Assembly (NCBI GenBank): GCA_949317995.1
Contig: OX439039.1
Location: 74,162,002-74,226,001, forward strand
DNA: 64,000 nt
Direction: 5' to 3'
DNA from: Acholoe squamosa
Taxonomy: Eukaryota > Annelida > Polychaeta > Phyllodocida > Polynoidae
Of this stretch, positions 58,659 to 64,000 are shown piece after piece (the first letter of the stretch is position 1; each line of letters opens with the position of its first letter). The notes under the pieces are model-generated. The model ran no database searches. It worked only from the letters and a program-made list of their open reading frames with translations, and had not been told where the DNA came from. The position numbers and the translations under genes are program-made.

Positions 58659-60147
58659 GTAGTACACTGCAATAAATTCATGAATCATGTATTCATAAAA
58701 CACAAAAAAAAACACATTCATTTCAATGGCTGTGATGGGAGTAAGCGGGATTCATCACTGTTCATAATTGAAATGAATATATTAGAACACACAAATATCA
58801 AGCTATTTACACTCAAACATTAAAAGAGGGAGTTGCAATGAACCTTTTAGTGAGCATATTTATAAACTGTTGATATTTCAGCCTCTGCATTTGATAATAG
58901 CTCTATTGGATAATAACTCTATTTGACCTTAAGTAAATGAAGACCTGAACTAAAAGCCATTCTCATATATCATATATTCATTGCTAAGCAATTTCCAATA
59001 TAATCTTACTCTTATGACGCAGTTATGGGGAATCAATAGATCCTTTGAGATGCTCAGTTCTTTTTTAAAGAAATTTCACTTGGACCTCTATTAAGATACT
59101 GAATCATCCACAGGCATCCAGATATAGTCATTAGTATCTGAAGTAGCAAAATCAATACTTATACCCATGGTTGCTGTTTACCTCAGGATATAAGGTTATC
59201 ATATCACCAACAGACACTAATAACACAATATTCCATAAGCCATACAGCAAACAATGCTCAGTTGGAAATTAACCTTCTTAGCTCTGTAGGATTCCTTGGC
59301 AGTAACACACAAGATGGCGAAATGTAGTTATAATTTAAATAAGAATACAGCATAAGTGCATATACCCAGCATCAATGTTTATTAACATCATGCTATATTT
59401 GAGTGTATCAACATCTTGAATTGACAAATGTTTGCAGCATTGCAGTGTTATGACTAGAGCAGTATTGAAACAAAGTAACTCTTAAGTTTCCTTTTACTAC
59501 ATTAAAGCAAAATGTAGACCTGCAGAGTAGTATGTCCAAAGCTGATTTCCATAATCATGGAGATTTATCATCCTATGAGATGCAGAGAGGATAGGTCAGA
59601 TTCCAGAAATCCTCTTTGAATGCAATGCTTGCAGGGATTCGTTTCTAGATTCTGCTCTGTGTGGGAACGACCATGTGTGGGGTACACACTGGGCCAAGTT
59701 AAGCTGGACATGCTCCATGTAAACCACACTATTAGTGATATTTATGGCTATGTTCTCACCAAGTCTTATATGCTAGATTGGATTGTATTGTAACTTGTCT
59801 ATGTATAATTATGACTACACTGAACACTACACAAATACTTGTGTAGTCTTCCCCCATAATTGGAGACAAAATAAAAATGCAATTGTTTTCCAGGCTCTGC
59901 ATGACCCGACTGCATTGAATAACACTATGGATATCATAAATCTGTTTTGTGCTGCTGCACAGGACCTGTAGATTCCAAGATAATATTATGTTCACCCTTA
60001 TATTCTAATGTAGACCCAAAGCTATAGATCCCATGCATGACTACAGGACGAAATCAATATTGAAAACCTTTATAATTTCAGAGCCAAGGATGTCTAAACA
60101 AATTAAATACATTCATCAGATGATGTCTGTTTATGGTTGCAGATCGT
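58659..60147. repeat. Duplicated flank, then unassigned spacer
   Basis: 58660-58770 continues the block matching 48420-48520. 58980-59180 resembles 62740-62950 (TAATCTTACT, TAGTCATTAG). The rest is unrecognised. Confidence 0.4.
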
Positions 60148-60331
60148 CCAGAAAGGGATTTCTCAACATAGTATGGCTAGGCACAGCCACTACAATAACC
60201 TCAAAATTAGATTGGGTGATTGTAGGTAATGGCGTACAACTCCTCTGTACAATCAGCAATTATGTAGGGCTTGGTACTCGTGGCATTATTTGAAGGGGTC
60301 TACTTGTACCATCTTGAGAAATGGCTTCCTG
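60148..60331. mobile_element. AGGCATTTCTCAA-ended MITE (copy 3)
   Basis: Ends AAAGGGATTTCTCAACATAG and GAGAAATGGCTTCCTG, diverged from the copies at 35595 and 47761. Confidence 0.45.
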
Positions 60332-60429
60332 AATATACATAATCTGGCACAAAGTTAGGGTGCCTGCCAAGGGCTCATATTTGGAAACCTGTGCATCATA
60401 ATTCCAAGATCTCCTAAAACCTAGACATC

Positions 60430-62250
60430 TACCTTGACACCATTTCTCAAAATTACGCTTAATGCAGCAAATTGGGAAACTGAGTGTTTTTCACATTTGA
60501 GGTTATAGACCATTTGATGTCAAACCACAGGTCCTCCGTGCTGCACCTTTGCCTTAACTAGTCCAGTGTCTCCATTATGCTACCATTATATGGGTTAGTC
60601 TGAAACTTTGAGTGCAGATTCACCAATCCATCAAACTCACTGCTCTATCAGGAAATTTGGTCTCAGAACTAGAAAACATTAAGATGGTAAAGTGTTAGGG
60701 GTGCCTGTACACAGCCTCCATACCCCGTTGAAGGCAGGGTATGGCTCATCTATACTACACATGTTTGTGATAAACGACTTTGCTGCAAGGCTAATTTGTT
60801 TATACTGCATTCAAACACCATGGCCATGCCTTAGCCAAAACAATTATTTGCATTTCTGTTTCATTATAACAACAGCAAGAAAAATAGAGTTATAGCATAC
60901 CATGCCACTATTAGATGGTTAATGCCAGAGGTATGTTTTAAATGAGCTATCCATCAACTGCTACTTGGTCTTTGCAGTGAAGGCAGGGAATTGACCAAGT
61001 TTGCAACTAATTAAAATGTAACCATGACTAATGTGTTGGGATCTCAGACTGCCATTGAGCCCCCCCTCCCAATCTGAGACCTTAATCCTCATCAACCTAG
61101 AAAAAGGAAAGTAAAGATTGACACATATCTTGATGCCTCTCTTTTGAGGTTGTGTCTCTATGGACTTAGTGACCACTAATAGGCATGCAGGGGCATGATG
61201 GAGCGTTTAACCTTTTAATGGTGCTTCAGAACATTGTTTCCACTAGTTATAATGATGTATCAATGCATCTCTAGTGAGTAACTTCCAGTGTTGCATTCAT
61301 GTATCATGTCACCTCCAAAGTGTTAATACACTTCAATGGTTGATGCTTTGGTGCATCATAACAGCCAAAGAACCTTGTTCCATGATCCTGCACTTAAAGA
61401 GCTAATTGACACGGTACCTAGTGATTATGGCCTCATGCCAGGTGAGCAGCTCAGTGATTGAACCCCTCACTTCTTTGAGCTGCTTTTATGGAGGAGAGTA
61501 TATCAAACCATGCTTGCCTTTTATCCATGGCCATGGGGAGCCTTGTAGGAGGCCCCAGCACCCACTCTCACCAACTAGTGCCCTTCAATTGGCCATAAAG
61601 CCTGTGATAAATTTGTCAGTAGGATTCAGTGTGTCAACATGGCTACACTGCCTTAACACATGGTACAGGCTTCTGGTGTGATGGGTTATCGAGATGCCTT
61701 GGCACCAACAAGGGCATGACCTTCCATTTATTAGCAACAGAGGCCTCCAGAGCTGGCTGGATCTTTGCCATATCTAAGGTAGTGGGAAGCACAGAATGGC
61801 CATCACTGGAATGAAATAAACCCTAAAATCGAGTGATTTTAGCATAGAATGTCAAGGCTATTCTCACAAAAACCAATACAATACAAACACCATCTATTAG
61901 CATCATGATGTCTGGCTTTAGACCTTTTTGATGGGTATTTGTGAGATGCAAAGGAGTTGGAATTTGAGCTCATCCAACACATATTGAGCAGACAGTGGCA
62001 ATATGCTCCGGCACTCAGGAATTGGGATGTGGGTTTGACTTTCGTGACCTGCATATGTATATAGAAAAGGTACTACACTAACATGGTGGAAACAGATAAG
62101 AATAGAACATGATGAAAAACCTTGATGTTGGTCATAACCACATTTTAGAATGGTGTTGAAGGGTTCAAATATGATGTAAATCGTGTTTATATTCGTGGAT
62201 TTAAAATAGGCTTTGGAGTTTTTTCATTGTGGCCCAAAAGTCATGAAGGA
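60430..62250. repeat. Duplicated block (paralogue of 48.6-51.0 kb)
   Basis: Collinear, including the empty site for the 50014 MITE near 61660. Non-coding. Confidence 0.65.
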
Positions 62251-63470
62251 AATTTAATTATTGCAGAATTTGCAAGTTCAATATCAATTGTAAAAGTAAT
62301 AGATTTATGTTTCATGGAAACTGACACGGAAAAGAAGGGGGTCAGCAGTTCTAGCCAGAAGACATCAGCAGGCCAGGTTATATTGCTGATGCTAACGAAA
62401 CACCACATAAGGCACTTCAAACTACCCTAATACTAACTCTCAGTGAAACAATGCTGTTCATTCAATTCACTGCAAAATTCACTTTTTCAAGAGGGAAATT
62501 ATTGGAAGAATTCAATTCAATAGGTGCTATCAGAGAAATTCGTTCTTATTCACAAATAGAAATAATAACTTCATTCTGATGAATGTGATGAGAATGAAAT
62601 GGGTTTCTCGGCAAAAGGAATCATAAATGATAGTACAAATGCCATAATGCGTTCTCTCACAACATAACAAAAGGAAAAGTGATTTTGATAAACACACTGG
62701 TAAACTTCGAAGGAAAGAAGATTGGCTCTACAATAAACAATTGCACATCATCTCCATCATGCTTCCCATTATAATCTTACTTTCAGTGTTTATAGGGGGT
62801 CAAAAGATCATGTAAAAACCATCTAGCTGGATGTTAAGCAGCTAGAACCTTTACTATGTTAACATTCGGAATCACTCACAGACACACAGACTTAGTCATT
62901 AGCGTCTATAGCACTGAAATTGACCCTATGGATGCTTTGAATATACACTCTCCGTCCCAATTGTAAATGGGCTATAAAGACCACTGTACTGTGTACAGTG
63001 CAACCTACTGTTCGATAAGTAGATTTGTGCTAACAGCAGCTTCCGCTGTTTTCCAAAAATAAAAGCAATCTACTGTAAATAGCTTGGCACAGTCTGACAG
63101 TGTACGGGGTAGGGGAGGAGGGGGCTAGTTGACACAAAAATTACCCTTTGGTCTATAAATCTGTACACATATTCAAACCACATGTAACCCAAAAGTCTAC
63201 AGATAGTAGCATCATCACTAACATAAAACCTGGCTTATATCAAATAAAATCTTATAGTAGGGGCTGTTAAAGACAATTCCAGGCCATAGGGAACTTGCTG
63301 GGCAAAGTTTTGAAAATTTGCATACAAGTCCATTTTTAACCCCTCTTTAAAACCGGATGGGGAGATATTGTGAAATTCAATTGGAACATCCTAAAATCCA
63401 AAATAAGATGGCCACCACATAGGCCAAATTTCCAATGAAAACCCATTGTAGAGGTCGGCGGAAAATGTCC
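62251..63470. other. Unassigned spacer
   Basis: 62740-62950 resembles 58980-59180. Short hairpins such as TACAGTGCAACCTACTG lie near 62995. If the tRNA-like head at 63472 starts a SINE, its body would run leftward through about 63250-63470. Confidence 0.35.
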
Positions 63471-63471
63471 T

Positions 63472-63542
63472 GGAGAAACCGGGAGTCGAACCCGGGACCC
63501 TCCAACCTGCAGGCGGAAGCTCTACCGCTGAGCTACTTCCCC
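63472..63542 (-). tRNA. tRNA-Cys(GCA)-like sequence, possibly a SINE head
   Basis: On the minus strand 71 nt fold as a tRNA: acceptor GGGGAAG with TTTCTCC (7 pairs, two wobble), D arm GCTC-AGCGGTA-GAGC, anticodon loop CTGCAGG (anticodon GCA, Cys), T arm CCGGG-TTCGACT-CCCGG, discriminator A. Both pol III boxes are intact. The anticodon stem TCCGC/TTGGA has a C-T mismatch and a G-T pair, which is poor for a working tRNA, and no T-run follows directly. A SINE head or recent pseudogene is likely; a functional gene cannot be excluded. Confidence 0.6.
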
Positions 63543-63590
63543 GTCTGACATTCTCTACCTTCCACCTACATCTTGATCAGTATAATACAC

Positions 63591-64000
63591 AAGGGGGGCA
63601 GCTTATACCGGCTGACCAGCCCCTGAGGGCTGGTGCAACCAGAACGGGGCAGATGGCCTACCGCCATGGACTTACAGCCAGAGCTGGCCCCTACACTCCT
63701 CCCAACCAGCTTCAACCATGGCCAACCAGCACCAAGCATTCCTCCCAACCAGATCGATTGGGCTTTATCAAGCAGTGTGAGGCACTCCTGACTTCCCAGT
63801 TGACCTACCAGTACACAGTACTGCCAGGGTCGAAGCGTATCTGTATTATACCGTTCCAGGCACCTACACCTGGATTGGTATGACACACACGTAGGGGGGA
63901 GCTACCACCGGATGCCAGCCCCTGGGGGCTGGGATCTCCAGAAACGGGGCTGCTGGCCTTACGGCAGAGCTGGCCCCTACACTCCTCCCTACCAGATTCA
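63591..64000. repeat. Tandem repeat, 300-bp period, truncated by window end
   Basis: AAGGGGGGCAGC at 63591 recurs as GTAGGGGGGAGC at 63891, followed in both by a GCCAGCCCCTGAGGGCTGG-type hairpin, ACGGGGC, and AGAGCTGGCCCCTACACTCC. The second unit has a small deletion. A frame of about 76 codons inside (63653-63883) shows no known family. Confidence 0.65.

Overview
The window looks like AT-rich, gene-poor DNA from an animal, most likely a marine invertebrate. I saw no bacterial signals (no operons, Shine-Dalgarno sites or CRISPR) and no convincing host gene or exon. The content is transposons of several classes, inverted-repeat elements, microsatellites, decayed LINEs and old local duplications. 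The kind of animal is a guess: Ngaro-type retrotransposons are common in molluscs, echinoderms, cnidarians, amphioxus and fish, and a GAGTGAGTGAGTGAG/TTTAACGCC block near 18.4 kb recalls molluscan repeats.

The centrepiece is an almost intact tyrosine-recombinase retrotransposon at 5066-10838, about 5.8 kb. It has the split direct repeats of Ngaro/PAT elements: A1 at the left end, then ORFs, then B1-A2 fused, then B2 at the right end. A1 and A2 look identical over 192 bp, so the insertion is young. Its three ORFs are open: gag with a coiled coil and a Cys/His cluster, pol with reverse transcriptase and RNase H, and a tyrosine recombinase. No methyltransferase lies between RNase H and recombinase, which favours Ngaro over DIRS or PAT. 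A canonical A_AAA_AAC slippery heptamer sits just before the gag stop, with pol in the -1 frame and a stem-loop 7 nt downstream: a textbook frameshift signal. The 5' part of pol also holds three 75-78 bp units pairing YY1-like and CRE-like motifs. The element landed 34 bp inside a DNA transposon of a CAGTGGTC-ended family whose other half resumes at 10839.

Layout: 1-5 kb, small MITEs and a 271-bp tandem duplication. 5-10.8 kb, the Ngaro-like element. 10.8-19.1 kb, two long copies and shorter inverted copies of the CAGTGGTC family. 19.7-20.7 kb, a 61-bp-arm palindrome whose TTAA centre has taken two TTAA-flanked MITEs. 20.9-23.5 kb, a GC-rich patch and a minisatellite. 23.7-25.0 kb, a broken gag-like gene between direct repeats. 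22-35 kb, repeated diverged blocks, one LINE and an AACGTT-rich element. 36.4 kb, an AAT microsatellite. 38.3-39.3 kb, a large foldback element. 29.6-62.9 kb, paralogous blocks recurring at roughly 10-11.6 kb, which provide empty sites that date and bound several insertions. 45.7-46.9 kb, a second LINE. 53-53.7 kb, a nested foldback beside a tRNA-like sequence. 63.5-64 kb, a tRNA-Cys-like sequence and a 300-bp-period repeat cut by the window end. Percentages and alignments here were judged by eye.
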